Program-made: the position numbers and the translations under genes
Source of the DNA: Diphasiastrum complanatum
Taxonomy: Eukaryota > Streptophyta > Lycopodiopsida > Lycopodiales > Lycopodiaceae
Length of the DNA stretch: 64,000 nucleotides
Reading direction: 5' to 3'
NCBI GenBank assembly: GCA_029204225.1
Contig: CM055102.1
Coordinates: 44,091,984-44,155,983 of the forward strand
Shown: in pieces, positions 36,441 to 47,322 of the stretch
Layout of the letters: each line of letters starts with the position of its first letter
How positions within the stretch are numbered: the stretch's first letter is position 1
Notes under the pieces: generated by a model
The model's input: only the letters and a program-made list of their open reading frames with translations
Told to the model about the DNA's origin: nothing
The model's database searches: none

Positions 36441-39400
36441 ATGGGATCAGTGGGAGCCTACCTTCTAGAAGCTAGTGAGAGGTTAAATTCTACCAATTAT
36501 GCTATTTGGAAAGTGAGGATGGAGTCACTAATGGTGCTCCAGGATCTTTATGAGTTTCTAATAGATGATGAAGATGAACCTCTAGGTGCACAGGAATTAG
36601 TGAGATACAAGAAGAGGTCTAGGCTTGCACTTCACTGTATTAAGATGAATGTAAGCAATGATCTTTTAAGGGAAGTATCATCATGTAAGAGTGCTAAAGA
36701 GGCTTGGGAATCTTTAAAATCTATCTATGAGTCTAGTAACACTTCGAGGGTTCTCATGCTTAGGAACCAGATTCTACTACAAAGCATGAAGAGGAGTGAT
36801 GAGAATGCACAAGATTATGTGCTAAGAATCAAGTCTCTTAATAGGGAGTTAGCTTCCATTGGAGAGAATATTCAAGATAGTGAGCTTGTTCAGATTGTCC
36901 TAAATGGTCTAGGGAGTGGCTTTACAAATTTGGTCCAAAGCTTTGCAATCCAAGACACTTTGCCTACTATAGAAAAGCTACACAGTGTATTAGTAGCTGA
37001 AGAGTGTAGGATGTTGCATACCAATGCAAGAATGAATGCTATTTCTCTGCAGGATGGTGATGAGAAAGCTAATTTCTCATTTAAAAGCAAGAAGAAGATC
37101 AATGGCAAGAAGAAGCACTTCAAGGAGACCAAGGAGGAGGATGAGGCTTCAAGCTCAAAGGGCAAGATCAAAGACAAGTCCAATTACAAATGTTTTTTCT
37201 GTGGAAAGAAAGGACATTTTGCATCAGAATGTCTCAAGAAGAAGAAGGCACAAGAGAGCAAACAAAGCAACATTGCACATCAGGAGGAAGAGGAGGATGA
37301 AGAGTCATCCTTGATGGTTTCCAACAAACCACCATCATCCAAGAGCAACACCAATGATTCTTGGTGGATTGATAGTGGGGCAAGTTCCCACATGACATAT
37401 CAAAAGGACATATTCTCCACCTTACTTTCTTACAATGACTTACATAGATCAATCTATACTACAAGTAGTCAAGAATGTAAGATAAGTGGAATAGGAACAA
37501 TTCCCTTGTATGTGGGATCATCCAAAAGGATGAATCTAGATAATGTTCTTTATGTTCCTAAGTTAACCAAGAATTTGCTTAGTGTTGGCCAGTTAATGGA
37601 TAATGGCCTAGATGTACAATTTAAGCATGGAGTTTGTTCCATCCTTAGAAATGATGAATGTATAGCCAAAGGCTTTAAGCAAGGTAGATTGTTTAAGCTT
37701 GATGCTAATATTGCAGTGGAGAGTGTTAACTTGGCAAAGGTGGAGCTATCAAAGGTGGAACTGTGGTTGGGCCACCCCAACTACAAAGCCATGGAATCTA
37801 TGACTACAAAGGAGCTTGCAGTTGGACTCCCCAAGCATTTGTCAAAGTGTGGAAAGAGATGTGAAGCATGCAGCCTCTCAAAGGCTCACAAGCTACCCTT
37901 CTCAAGATCTACAACAAGATCAAACTCTCCTCTTGAACTCATCCATTCGGATGTTCATAGTTTTTCACATGAGTCTAATGGTGGTGCCAAGTACTATGTA
38001 ATCTTCATTGATGACTATTCTAGATTTTGTTGGATGTACCTCTTGTCTAGCAAATCAATGGTGTTTGATTCTTTTGTAAAGTTCAAGACTTTGGTAGAAA
38101 ATCAACTTAGTACCAAGATTAAGGTATTAAGGAGTGATAATGGAGGTGAATATGTCTCCAATAAGTTGATTGACTTTTGTATTTCTAATGGCATAAAGAG
38201 GGAGTTGTCATGTCCATACATCCCTCAACAAAATGGAGTGAGTGAGAGAAGAAATAGATCTCTTTGTGAGTGTGCTAAGGCCTTAAGGCTAGATGCTTCT
38301 CTATCCAAACCATTTTGGGGTGAAGCAATAACTTGTGCTAATTATTTTTGCAATAGATTGCCAAACCAAGCCATTGGAGGAATCACACCATTTGAAGCTC
38401 TATTTGGAGAGAAGCCCAATCTCAAAGATCTCAAAGTTTTTGGATCCACTTGCTATGTACACCAATCCTTGGATAAGAGAAGGAAGGATGATGCAACATC
38501 CATCAAAGGCATCTTTGTGGGATATGGTGAGAATAGCAAAGGTTATAGAGTCTTCAATCCCATCACTAGCAAGGTGATAGTGAGTAGGGATGTTATTTTT
38601 TATGAAGGACATGCCTGTGATTTGGATGATAATGCTACTAATCATCTTGATGCCAAGGATCAAGCTAGGATGGAGGAGGAGCTTCCAAGTGAAGAAGAAC
38701 TTGAGGATCCACCTCAAGATGCAAGAACTCCAAGAACTCTAAGAAGATCTACAAGGGCAAGATCCGAGCCATTGAGGCTCACCTATGATGGTCAAGGTGA
38801 TCAAAGGGAAGGCTCATCATCTTTCACATCTTACACCTTTCTTACTTCAATGTTAGATGAGCCAACATGCTATGAAGATGCTTGTAAGTCTAAAAGTTGG
38901 ATGGATGCTATGCAAGTAGAGTATGATGCTCTTATTGAGAATCATACTTGGGATCTTGTGGATCTTCCTCAAGGGAAGAAACCTCTTGATTGCAAGTGGG
39001 TGTTTAGATTGAAGTATAATCAAGATGGATCAATAAGCAAGCATAAAGCTAGGCTTGTTGCCAAAGGTTTTTTACAAACCAAAGGCATTGACTATGATGA
39101 GACTTTTGCTCCTGTGGCTAAGCTTGTTACTATCAGGTTGATCATTAGTCTTGCTACAACCTTCAATTGGGAGCTATTCCAACTTGACTTCACAAATGCA
39201 TTCCTCAATGGTTATTTGGAGGAAGAGATCTACATGAGGCAACCCGAGGGCTTCATCAAGGCAAAGCATGAAGGAAAGGTGTGTTTTTTGAAGAAGAGCC
39301 TTTATGGGCTCAAGCAAGCACCTAGAGCATGGTACTCTAGGCTAAACTCTTTTCTCATTTCCATCAATTTTGTAATGAGTGCCTATGATCCATCATTGTA

Positions 39401-40448
39401 TATAAGTTTTCATGATGGCATGATCATTATTCTTGTTTTGTATGTAGATGACATTATCTTGAGTGGTAATGATCTAAATGGAATTAGAGATGTAAAAATT
39501 GCTTTAACAAAAGAGTTTAAGATGGTAGATCTCGGCCTATTGAGCTTCATTCTTGGAATAGAGGTTATTAGAGGATGTGATTTTAGCTTCATTTGTCAAT
39601 CTAAATATGCTACATCCATCCTAGATAGATTTGGAATGAGGAATTGTAAAGGCATTGAGACACCAATGGAGCAACATGTAAAAGCATCTATTGGTTGTGA
39701 TGAAGCATCCTTTGAGGACATCACATTATATAGAAGGCTTATTGGCTCCTTGATCTATTTAACTATAACTAGACCTGATCTTAGTTATAGTGTTGGAAAG
39801 TTAAGCCAATTCATGCAAAGTCCTCTAGTTTCACATTGGAAGATGGCCAAAAGAGTTCTTAGATACATTTCATTCACTAAGAATTTTGGTATTTTGTATA
39901 GAGGAACTAATCTTGGCTTAAGAGCCTATAGTGACTCGGATTTTGCAGGTGACAAAGTGGATAGAAGATCAACAAGTGCCTTTGCCACCTTTCTATGTGA
40001 TGGAGTAGTATCATGGCTTTCCAAAAAGCAAGATACCATCTCCCTATCTTCCACAGAATCCGAATACAAGGACTTGACATCAACATGCAAGGAGGTCTTG
40101 TGGCTCAAAAGGCTATTGGTGGAGCTTCATGTCATGGAGGAGGAGATCCCTATCATCTATTGTGACAACCAATCAGCCCAATCACTTGCAACTAATCCTA
40201 CATTCCATGCAAGGAGCAAACACATCGAAATTGCTCATCATTTCGTGAGGGACAAAGTGCAAGCTAAAGAGATCAAGCTCCAACACGTGCCATCATCAAG
40301 TTGCTTGGCTAATTTGTTTACTAAACCTTTACCTAAAGATTCATTTTTCAAGCTTAGATCTTCAATTGGAGTTATTGATAAAAGCATTGTGATCTCCAAG
40401 GCTAGAATCGATCCAATTGTGAAAAATTGCCTACATTGGCAAATCTAG
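36441..40448 (+). CDS. Copia gag-pol polyprotein (element A), 1335 aa, intact frame
   Basis: Encodes capsid, protease, integrase, RT and RNase H in Copia order. Gag opens MGSVGAYLLEASERLNSTNY, the same start as element B, with zinc-knuckle CFFCGKKGHFASEC at residues about 251-264. Protease has DSGASSHM near 311. Integrase CEAC lies at about 473, catalytic HSDV about 503, RSDNGGEY about 565 and GVSERRN about 601. RT starts near 820, with YVDDIIL near 1000. RNase H has YSDSDFAGD near 1163 and CDNQSAQSLA near 1237. The usual LWHxRLGH of the integrase zinc finger reads LWLGH at about residue 440, an in-frame 9 bp loss that removes the first zinc-ligand His. The last dozen or so residues are encoded by flank-like and LTR sequence. 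Frame and other motifs are intact, so it should be translated, but integrase may be impaired. Confidence 0.95.
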   Translation: MGSVGAYLLEASERLNSTNYAIWKVRMESLMVLQDLYEFLIDDEDEPLGAQELVRYKKRSRLALHCIKMNVSNDLLREVSSCKSAKEAWESLKSIYESSNTSRVLMLRNQILLQSMKRSDENAQDYVLRIKSLNRELASIGENIQDSELVQIVLNGLGSGFTNLVQSFAIQDTLPTIEKLHSVLVAEECRMLHTNARMNAISLQDGDEKANFSFKSKKKINGKKKHFKETKEEDEASSSKGKIKDKSNYKCFFCGKKGHFASECLKKKKAQESKQSNIAHQEEEEDEESSLMVSNKPPSSKSNTNDSWWIDSGASSHMTYQKDIFSTLLSYNDLHRSIYTTSSQECKISGIGTIPLYVGSSKRMNLDNVLYVPKLTKNLLSVGQLMDNGLDVQFKHGVCSILRNDECIAKGFKQGRLFKLDANIAVESVNLAKVELSKVELWLGHPNYKAMESMTTKELAVGLPKHLSKCGKRCEACSLSKAHKLPFSRSTTRSNSPLELIHSDVHSFSHESNGGAKYYVIFIDDYSRFCWMYLLSSKSMVFDSFVKFKTLVENQLSTKIKVLRSDNGGEYVSNKLIDFCISNGIKRELSCPYIPQQNGVSERRNRSLCECAKALRLDASLSKPFWGEAITCANYFCNRLPNQAIGGITPFEALFGEKPNLKDLKVFGSTCYVHQSLDKRRKDDATSIKGIFVGYGENSKGYRVFNPITSKVIVSRDVIFYEGHACDLDDNATNHLDAKDQARMEEELPSEEELEDPPQDARTPRTLRRSTRARSEPLRLTYDGQGDQREGSSSFTSYTFLTSMLDEPTCYEDACKSKSWMDAMQVEYDALIENHTWDLVDLPQGKKPLDCKWVFRLKYNQDGSISKHKARLVAKGFLQTKGIDYDETFAPVAKLVTIRLIISLATTFNWELFQLDFTNAFLNGYLEEEIYMRQPEGFIKAKHEGKVCFLKKSLYGLKQAPRAWYSRLNSFLISINFVMSAYDPSLYISFHDGMIIILVLYVDDIILSGNDLNGIRDVKIALTKEFKMVDLGLLSFILGIEVIRGCDFSFICQSKYATSILDRFGMRNCKGIETPMEQHVKASIGCDEASFEDITLYRRLIGSLIYLTITRPDLSYSVGKLSQFMQSPLVSHWKMAKRVLRYISFTKNFGILYRGTNLGLRAYSDSDFAGDKVDRRSTSAFATFLCDGVVSWLSKKQDTISLSSTESEYKDLTSTCKEVLWLKRLLVELHVMEEEIPIIYCDNQSAQSLATNPTFHARSKHIEIAHHFVRDKVQAKEIKLQHVPSSSCLANLFTKPLPKDSFFKLRSSIGVIDKSIVISKARIDPIVKNCLHWQI

Positions 40449-41140
40449 CCATGTAGAATATTGTACATTTTGTCAATATTGTTTGTTGGTTACTTGAATG
40501 GCCAAAGTGCCACTTGTACATACACACCTAAAGTAGGTTACCACGAGTCAAGAGGAGTGGTTGTGTCTATTTGGTAGTGATTCCTACTTTGTAGGATCTA
40601 GACCATGATTTATGATGAGATTTGTACCTACCATGCACCTACCAAGCATGACTCTTGGATCTAGACTAGGGTTTTCACATTAGGGCAAGAAAGTGGAGTC
40701 TACTTCCTTATTACATGCTGGATTTTCACCTAACTTTGCAAAGGAAGTGTGTTTTACTATGTATTTCCATTCTCCATAGTGAGAAGATAGAAACTCGAGT
40801 TTCCTCTCATTGTATGGTGATTACTCTTTTTGGAGCCTCAAGGAGAAACTCGAGTTTCCTCTCATTGTATGGTGATTACTCTATTTTTCCAATGAAACCC
40901 AGCTTTGGCACTTTGTAAACACTGTCTACAGGCCGTACTACAGCCTTATTTCCACACGTGTGGAGTTGGATTAGACTATTTGATCAATGCTTTGATTGTC
41001 TCTACTTGTTTCCTATCAAGCTGCTAAACTAGATCTTGTTTTCTGATGACTAGTTTCTGATAGATTGTTTAACAAGCATACAATCACCTTGTGAATCATT
41101 CAAAGATCCATTTATGGTCCTTAGTACTGTACTTTTCACA
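40418..41140 (+). repeat. Element A 3' LTR
   Basis: 723 bp; 32 bp longer than the 5' copy because of a tandem duplication (CGAGTTTCCTCTCATTGTAT block, about 40796-40870). Contains the perfect palindrome CCACACGTGTGG at 40952-40963. Not preceded by a polypurine tract. Confidence 0.94.
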
Positions 41141-41165
41141 CCAATCTCATTTATTTTGTGTAAAA

Positions 41166-41678
41166 TCATGTTAGAATGATGATCATCACCCAATTTTTGT
41201 AAGAACTTGGCAAGCTTGTAAGCAGTTGCATCACTGCGTCTTGATCGTCTATGATAGATCCGACAGTGGCCATTTGTCTTAGCAGGTTCTTGAATTGATT
41301 AATTTGATTTTGCAGAGAATCACCATTCGTCATCTTGAGGGAGTAGAATTTATTCCTGAGATGTAGCTTGGAAGCTATATCTCGCACTTCCTATAGTGTG
41401 CTCAAGATGTCCCAGACTTCTTTCAATGTCTGGGCCTCAGATACGTGGCCAATCTGGGTATCCGTGATATTGAGGATTATCAGCGTGAAAGCTTTTTCGT
41501 CCTTCAGCTTCCATCTGGTGATTGTCGCGTCGTCCACTTTGGGTTTTCCTTCTGCACCTGTAACAACATCGTACAATTCTTTTGCCATTAGTTTAGTTTC
41601 CATCTTAAATTTCCACAGATGGTAATTGGCTCCATCAAGCTTGTCCATGATAGGACTGGCTTTCCCTTGAAAATCCAT
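41166..41678 (-). pseudogene. Element D gag (capsid part)
   Basis: Starts MDFQGKASPIMDKLDGANYH at 41678 and continues LWKFKMETKLMAKELYDVV, WKLKDEKAFTLIILNI and KEVWDILSTL. A TAG follows at about 41390, then the same frame goes on with VRDIASKLHLRNKFYSLKM and LTSLPSSYKNWVMII to 41166, where it degenerates. The zinc-knuckle and everything after it are missing. Close relative of element H gag. Confidence 0.85.
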
Positions 41679-41822
41679 GTGAAAGAGTTAGTCTGAGTGA
41701 TAGGAGAAACTATCAGTGACTTAAGTATGAAAATCTGATACTGAAAAATATAGAACAAGAAAACAATTACTCTATCAGCTAGTAGAGTCTTGTACTGTGG
41801 AAGTTTATCAAGCTATGAAAAT

Positions 41823-41834
41823 TGCTCTGATAAA
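41823..41834 (-). promoter_or_regulatory. Element D primer-binding-site-like sequence
   Basis: Minus strand TTTATCAGAGCA, a two-base variant of the initiator-Met site, next to the LTR end. Confidence 0.55.
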
Positions 41835-41835
41835 A

Positions 41836-42503
41836 TGAATGATAAGCATAGCAATATTAACATAGATCTGAACGTAGAACAAAGAACTGTATCAGATTAA
41901 GTATATCATGTATACATGTCAAAAATGTGATAGAGCACAAGACAATAGCGGACGAAACCGCATGCCCTACGAAGCCTATACAATCTGTAAAGGAATAAAA
42001 CCTTATTGGTGACAATCAAGAATCAATGCGCAAGGCATCTACTTCGTCTCATTCACTCATAACTCATTAACCTCGTTAACCTAAATACACAAATGGTATC
42101 CAGTATATATACATTATATTACAGGTGTGCATATGTGGAAAGTACAGAGTGGATGTGCTGTCTGTAAGAGATCGTGGGTGGCTACAGTCGTTGTCCAGTC
42201 TATTAGCACAGCTGCATGGGGTGAGCGTGAAAAGGGTGCGACGTCAGTCAGTGCTGAAGTGATCGTTGGTGATGACAATGCAAAAAGTGTGTCACTCTTA
42301 CGAGTAGCCTTAAGATTAGATCTACAGGGTGCCTTTGCTTTTAGGACACCTTTGGCATTCTGTAAGATAGTGTCCCCTTTTCTTCGTCTGTGCAAATTTG
42401 TGTTTAAATATGCAGACTGCACGACAACGTTAGTAAATATGCAGCATGAATGGAGGCAGATTAAAATGAGATTTAAGGAGAGTAGAGGAAATAAATCCAA
42501 CAA
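41836..42503 (-). repeat. Element D 5' LTR
   Basis: TG...CA ends on the minus strand and 668 bp long. TATATATAC lies near 42104-42113. The first 65 bases resemble the start of the element H LTR at 62008. An antiparallel pair of open frames at 42114-42525 falls inside it and is considered fortuitous. Confidence 0.65.
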
Positions 42504-42898
42504 CTCTGTTTTCAGGCTCGAATAAATTCTGTTTGCAAATATTTTGGGACAGTCTATCTCTTTGTCTCAGCTTTGTGTTTTGCGAATTGTTCGTGACATA
42601 TGACAATTCTTGAGCTTGAAGAAAGAAGCTAGAATATTTCGTGAACTGTTCGAGATAGTTTTGTGACATCTGAGGTTTGAACAAGAATCAGAAAATTTCG
42701 CGACAAGATTTTGTTCATAAATTTTTTGAGCTTTAACAAGAAAGCCACGAGCTTCCACAAGACACTATTTCCCGAATCTTTCGAGTTGGTCACGAATAGA
42801 AAAGTTTCGAGTTCGCGTCCATTTCTTTCTCATCCTTTGTCAAGTAAACTATGCACTTTGTTGGTAGAATCAAGATCTCTCTGATCAATTGTTCTACA
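42504..42898 (-). repeat. Element C 3' LTR, partial
   Basis: Minus strand starts TGTAGAACAATTG at 42898 after the polypurine tract. Matches 47036-47322 plus 53562-53677 throughout. The distal 150 bp seen in the 5' LTR is missing, replaced by element D. Confidence 0.82.
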
Positions 42899-42912
42899 GC
42901 TCCCTCTCAAAG
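42899..42912 (-). promoter_or_regulatory. Element C polypurine tract
   Basis: Minus strand TTTGAGAGGGAGC adjoins the LTR start. Confidence 0.65.
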
Positions 42913-44390
42913 TGGCAGTTGGACTAACCCCAATCTTCTTCGCTGCTTCTTGAACAAGGCTTTTCTTAGTGGCTTTGTGAAAATATCAGTTGTCATTTCC
43001 TTTATGGGTATGAAGACTGTCTTCAGTATCTTCTTCTCGACTAAGTCCCGAATCACATGATACTTGATAGCTATGTGTTTCGTTTTTGAGTGAAATACAG
43101 GATCTTTCGTAAGATAGATTGCTGAAGTGTTATCCATCAACAAGACATAAGGTTCAAAACTAGATTCATCAAATCCTTCCAATATCTGTTTAATCCAAAT
43201 CAGCTCGTTTATTCTGCTTCACAAGAAGATTGAGCTACAGTTGTTTGCTTCTTGCTAATCCAGAGTATGGCTGCGTCAGATGCTAGAGTATAACCTCTTG
43301 AAATACTTTTGCTATCATCCTTCATGGATGCCCAACTTGTGTCACTGTATGATTCAATGTTAAATCCAGCTTTCTTTGAATAACAGAGTCCATAGTCTTT
43401 CATTTCCTAGAGATATTGTAGTACTCTCTTTGCCAACTTCCAATGTAATGATCTTGGGTTTTGATTATATTGGCTCAGCCTGTATACAGCAAACGCTATA
43501 TCAAGTCTGGTGTTGTCTGCTAGATATAACAATGATCCAATCAGCCTACGATAGGGTGTTTTGGCCATTCGTTCTTCTTCCTTGAGAGTCTACGGACAAT
43601 CTACCTTGTTGAAAACCCTTACATTCGATCATGTTGAAGTCTTCAATGATCTTTTGAGTGTATTTCTGCTGGTAAAGATACAACTTACCACCTTCAAATC
43701 TCTCACGATCTGCAAGCCTAGATAGATTTTAGCTTCTCCTAGGTTAGCGATCTCAAATATTTTAGAAATGTCTCTTTTGACATCTAAAATTAACTTATCT
43801 CTTCTTGAGAAGATAAGCGTGTCATCAACATAAACAGCTAAAATGATTATTTCTTTTTGAACACATTTCATTCAGCAAATAGAGTTTTGAAGCCTATGGA
43901 ACGTAGTGTTTCGTCCTTCTTTCTATACCATTGTCTTGCTGTCTGTTTGAGACCATAAATGTTTTTATTCATGTGACATCCATATTTTGGATATTCTTGG
44001 CTTACTAAACCAAGTGGTTGGTCCATGAAAAGTCTTCTTCTAATTCTGCTTGCGGGATAGCAGTCTTCTCATCCACAATATGGATTTTCAAATCATGAGC
44101 CACTGCATACGCAAATAACAAGCGAATTGATGTATGTTTGACTACCGGTGAGAAAGTATCAGTGTAGTCGATCCCATACTTCTGTGAAAATCCTTTAGCA
44201 ACCAACCTTGTCTTGTATCTGATGTTTTCTCCATTAGGACCTGTTTTGATCTTATAGATCCACTTGCACTTGACTGGTTTTCTGCCATCAGGTATAGGTG
44301 CAAGTGTCCATACATTGTTCTTATACATGGATGACATTTCGTCCTCCATTGCCTGAATCCAACGATCTTTATCTGGTCCATCTACAACTT
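42907..44390 (-). pseudogene. Element C RT and RNase H
   Basis: RT begins MEDEMSSMYKNNVWTLAPIP at 44349, with CKWIYKIKTG, RLVAKGFSQKYGIDYTDTF and AYAVAHDLKIHIV. A frameshift near 44000 precedes ILAVYVDDTLIFSRRDKL (43850-43800), where the catalytic YVDD is intact. RNase H shows IESYSDTSWASMKDDSKS and SKKQTTVAQSSCEAE at 43403-43209 and LLMDNTSAIYLTKDPVFHSKT near 43140. The C-terminus ends TDIFTKPLRKALF just before the polypurine tract. Several frameshifts make it non-functional. Confidence 0.88.
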
Positions 44391-44399
44391 TCTCGAATG

Positions 44400-45620
44400 T
44401 TTGAGGTTCGTTAGAGAATCCACAAAATTCGATGGCCGTATTAAAAACATTCTGACCATATCTTTCTGGTGGTTTTCATTGTCTGTCTGATCTTCTCACA
44501 GGTGGTTTTGAGTTCTCTGTAGGTTTTGAGTTCAATACTGATTCGAGCTTTTCTGTTGGAATTCAAACTGGCAATTCGAGTCTGTCAAACACTCAATCTT
44601 GACCTCCCTCTAAATCTGTAAACTCTCTTTCATCGTCTGCTTGTTTTTCTTCTGTTATTGTTGGCAGCTCATAATAATTTTTGAGAATTTCATAGCCGAC
44701 TAGATCATTGTCTACTATGTAGTTCATCCCGTCAAATTTAACATCTCGAACAATTTTTATTTTGCCAATTTCGGGTACGTAAACATGATAACATGATTAA
44801 TGTAACTCGAATCCTACCAAAAAACCTTGTTCTGTCTTTTCATCGAGTTTCTTTCTCAACTTATCTGGTATGTGCATATACACTGCGCATCCAAATGTTC
44901 AAACATGTGCAAGATTTGGCTTTGACTTCCACCATATCTCATGAGGAGTTTTATCCGGTATTCGTGATTTCATAATATGATTCTGAAGATAATTTGATGT
45001 AGCCACTGCTTCTGTCCACAAATGTTTTGGTGCTTTCGCATGAGCCATCATACACCTTGCAGCTTCTATTAGTGTACAATTCCTTCATTCAGCTATTCCA
45101 TTATGCTGAGGTGTGTGAGATGCAGTCTTTGTGTGCATAATACCTCAATCAGTACAGTAAGCTTTGAATTCGTTGGAAATGTACTCACCTCCACGATTTG
45201 TGTGAATTTGCTTTAGTCTATTGTCTGTCTGCTTCTCAGCCCAATTCGTATACTCAACGAATTTCTCGAAAGCTTCAGATTTGGTACAAATAAAATATAC
45301 TACAACGAACTTGCTGAAGTCATCAATAAACGTAATGAAGTACTTTGCATCACCCAACGACAATACTCCAAATGGTTCACAAATATCTGAATGTAGAGTT
45401 TCAAGTACCTTAGTTGCTTTTTAAACATCCTTACTAAAAGGTGTTCTAGTCATCTTGCCTTTAAGACAAGATTCGCAGGTAGTTTGAATATCTCTACTTT
45501 TGATTTTGACTCCTTGAATTCTCTGACTTTTATTGGCTTGGTACAAGGCTTCCATGTTCATATGACATAGCCTTTTGTGCCACAATACATCTATTGATTC
45601 CTAAGTTTGATTTACTTGTT
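44400..45620 (-). pseudogene. Element C integrase and linker
   Basis: LWHKRLCHMNMEALYQANK at about 45590, CESC near 45470, then LSLGDAKYFITFIDDFSKFV and RLKQIHTNRGGEYISNEF at 45205-45170. The second catalytic Asp of the integrase triad is Asn here (TNRGGEY for TDRGGEY). Weak frames continue leftward to a linker rich in Glu and Ser. Confidence 0.82.
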
Positions 45621-45630
45621 TGATTTTTGT

Positions 45631-46870
45631 TCAAATGTTCAGGTGATACAAATTTCCTTCTCTGCTGCCTTTAGCAATCAGATTATCAGAATCTTCCTCG
45701 AACAATTTACAAGAGTTCTTTGTGAAGGTTACTGACATGCCTGTATCAACTATCTTAGCTACAGATATAAGATCTTTATCAAGAGTAGGGACATAGAGAA
45801 CTTCCTCCAGTTTCTTGTCTCCCTGATTCGCGTCTAGCCATAATACACTAGTTCCATCACCCACGTATTTAGAACCGCCTCTGAGTATAATGAATCTTGA
45901 ATCGTTCGTCTTCTTGTACTCAGACAAAATTTGTTTCGAGGAAACAAAATGTGAGGTGGCTCTTGAATCAAGTACTACTTCTTGAATTGAATTAGATGAA
46001 CAGCATAGATCAGTACTAACATAAGCTACTGAATTCCTTGTTGCCCTATCTTCTGCTGCTTTGGAGCATTCTGCTTTGTCTTTGACATAGTTTGAATCTA
46101 AAGGTTCACTTCGATTCTGCTCCTTTGTGTTTTTGGGATTCTGATAATAGTCTATTGCTGCATGACCCCGTTTATGACAATGAATACATTCAATCTTTGG
46201 ATTTAGCCAACACTTTTCTTTTGTGTGACCTGATCTTCTGCATCTGTTGCAGATCTTCTTATCACCAAAATTTTGTTGTTGTTTTCCAGATTGTTGTTCA
46301 TTTGTCTTAGACTCATTCCTTTTAGACGACTCCCTCTTAATCTTAAACTTCCTAGAAGATTTATTCTTATGAGTAAATAGAGCATTTTTTGATTCATCAT
46401 TTTCATCATAGCGTTCACAAGCTTCTACTTCTTCCTTCACTCCGTCTATTGCCTTTTGAAGTGTCATTGTCGCATCTTTTGCCAATAAGGTTCGAGTTGT
46501 GTGGAATGACCTGGTTAGGGCCCGAAGAAAATAACTAAGTTGTTTTTCCTTAGAAATTGTATTTTCTGCACTAGAATTCTGCAAGGAACTAAATAGATCT
46601 TTAATCTTTCAAACAAATATGTTCTAGTCTTTGTTGTCCCACTGAAGATAAGTTAATTGGTCTTCCAAGAATATGATCTGATTATGAGATCGAGTCTCAT
46701 TCTTGGTTTTGCAATTCTTCCCATAAATCCTTTGCGTTTGAAATTGATGTTAGATCTAGCATTATGTTGTCATGCACTAAAGACACAATAATTGCTATAG
46801 CTTTGTCATTTTTTAAACTCCATTCTCCAAATTCTTTGCCAAGAATAGCTTCTGGCTTACTCTGAATCTG
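45631..46870 (-). pseudogene. Element C gag and protease
   Basis: Main frame 46584-45631: EKQLSYFLRALTRSFHTTRTLL, Lys-rich spacer, zinc-knuckle CNRCRRSGHTKEKC at about 46250-46210 followed by a second Cys/His cluster CIHCHKRGHAA, then protease VVLDSRATSHFVSSKQ at about 45985-45940. The catalytic DSGA is DSRA (Gly to Arg). The frame continues EVLYVPTLDKDLISV to GNLYHLN. Upstream gag (46870-46600) is in other frames. The first 40 or so gag residues are not found. Confidence 0.88.
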
Positions 46871-46879
46871 ATTCATCAG

Positions 46880-47322
46880 TATACATCTCTTGTTGTCTTA
46901 CCTCGTTGTTATGTCTCTGATTGAGTTAGTTTGAACGAGTAGTGCATATGTATTTATATTGCTACAGGACAGGTCTTTTGGCCTTAACAGTAGAAATCTA
47001 ACCGTTTATGACGGTTGATATTCAAATAGACGCTCTGTTTCCAAGCTTGAATAAATTTTGTTCGCAAATATTTTGCGACAGTCTGTCTCTTTGACTCAGC
47101 TTCGTGTTTCGCGAATTGTTTGTGATAGATGACAATTCTTGAGCTTGAAGAAATAAGCTAGAATATTTTGTGAACTATTTGAGATAGTTTCGTGACATCT
47201 GAGGTTTGAACAAGAATCAAAAAATTTTGCGACAAGATTCTGTTCGTAAATTTTTCTAGCTTCAACAAGAAAGCCACGAGCTTCCACAAGACATTGTTTC
47301 GCAAATCTTTCGTGAATCTTTC
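46880..47322 (-). repeat. Element C 5' LTR, inner segment
   Basis: Continuous with 53562-53677 across element B. Minus-strand TATAAATAC at about 46953-46961 gives an LTR promoter. The inner end near 46880 is approximate because the primer-binding site is missing. Confidence 0.7.

Larger units (their letters stand above)
35121..41140 (+). mobile_element. Copia element A, near-intact, young
   Basis: 5' LTR 35121-35811, primer-binding site, leader, single gag-pol ORF 36441-40448, and 3' LTR 40418-41140. The 5 bp target duplication CCAAT flanks it (35116-35120 and 41141-41145). LTR termini are TGTGAAAA...TTTTCACA. By hand count the LTRs differ at seven substitutions plus one 32 bp insertion over about 690 bp, roughly 1%. 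The ORF overlaps the 3' LTR by 31 bp. Confidence 0.96.
41146..42503 (-). mobile_element. Copia element D fragment: 5' LTR plus gag
   Basis: Minus-strand remnant between A and C: LTR 41836-42503, primer-binding-site-like sequence, and gag to 41166. Everything downstream of gag is absent. The LTR outer end (TGTTGGATTT on the minus strand) abuts C LTR sequence, so D probably inserted into C. Confidence 0.75.

Noticed and set aside
36890-37314. Additional frames inside the element A gag on both strands
   Set aside because: Shadows of the 1335-codon polyprotein frame.
42114-42525. Pair of antiparallel 130-codon frames that could be a small gene
   Set aside because: They lie entirely within the element D LTR and resemble no protein.
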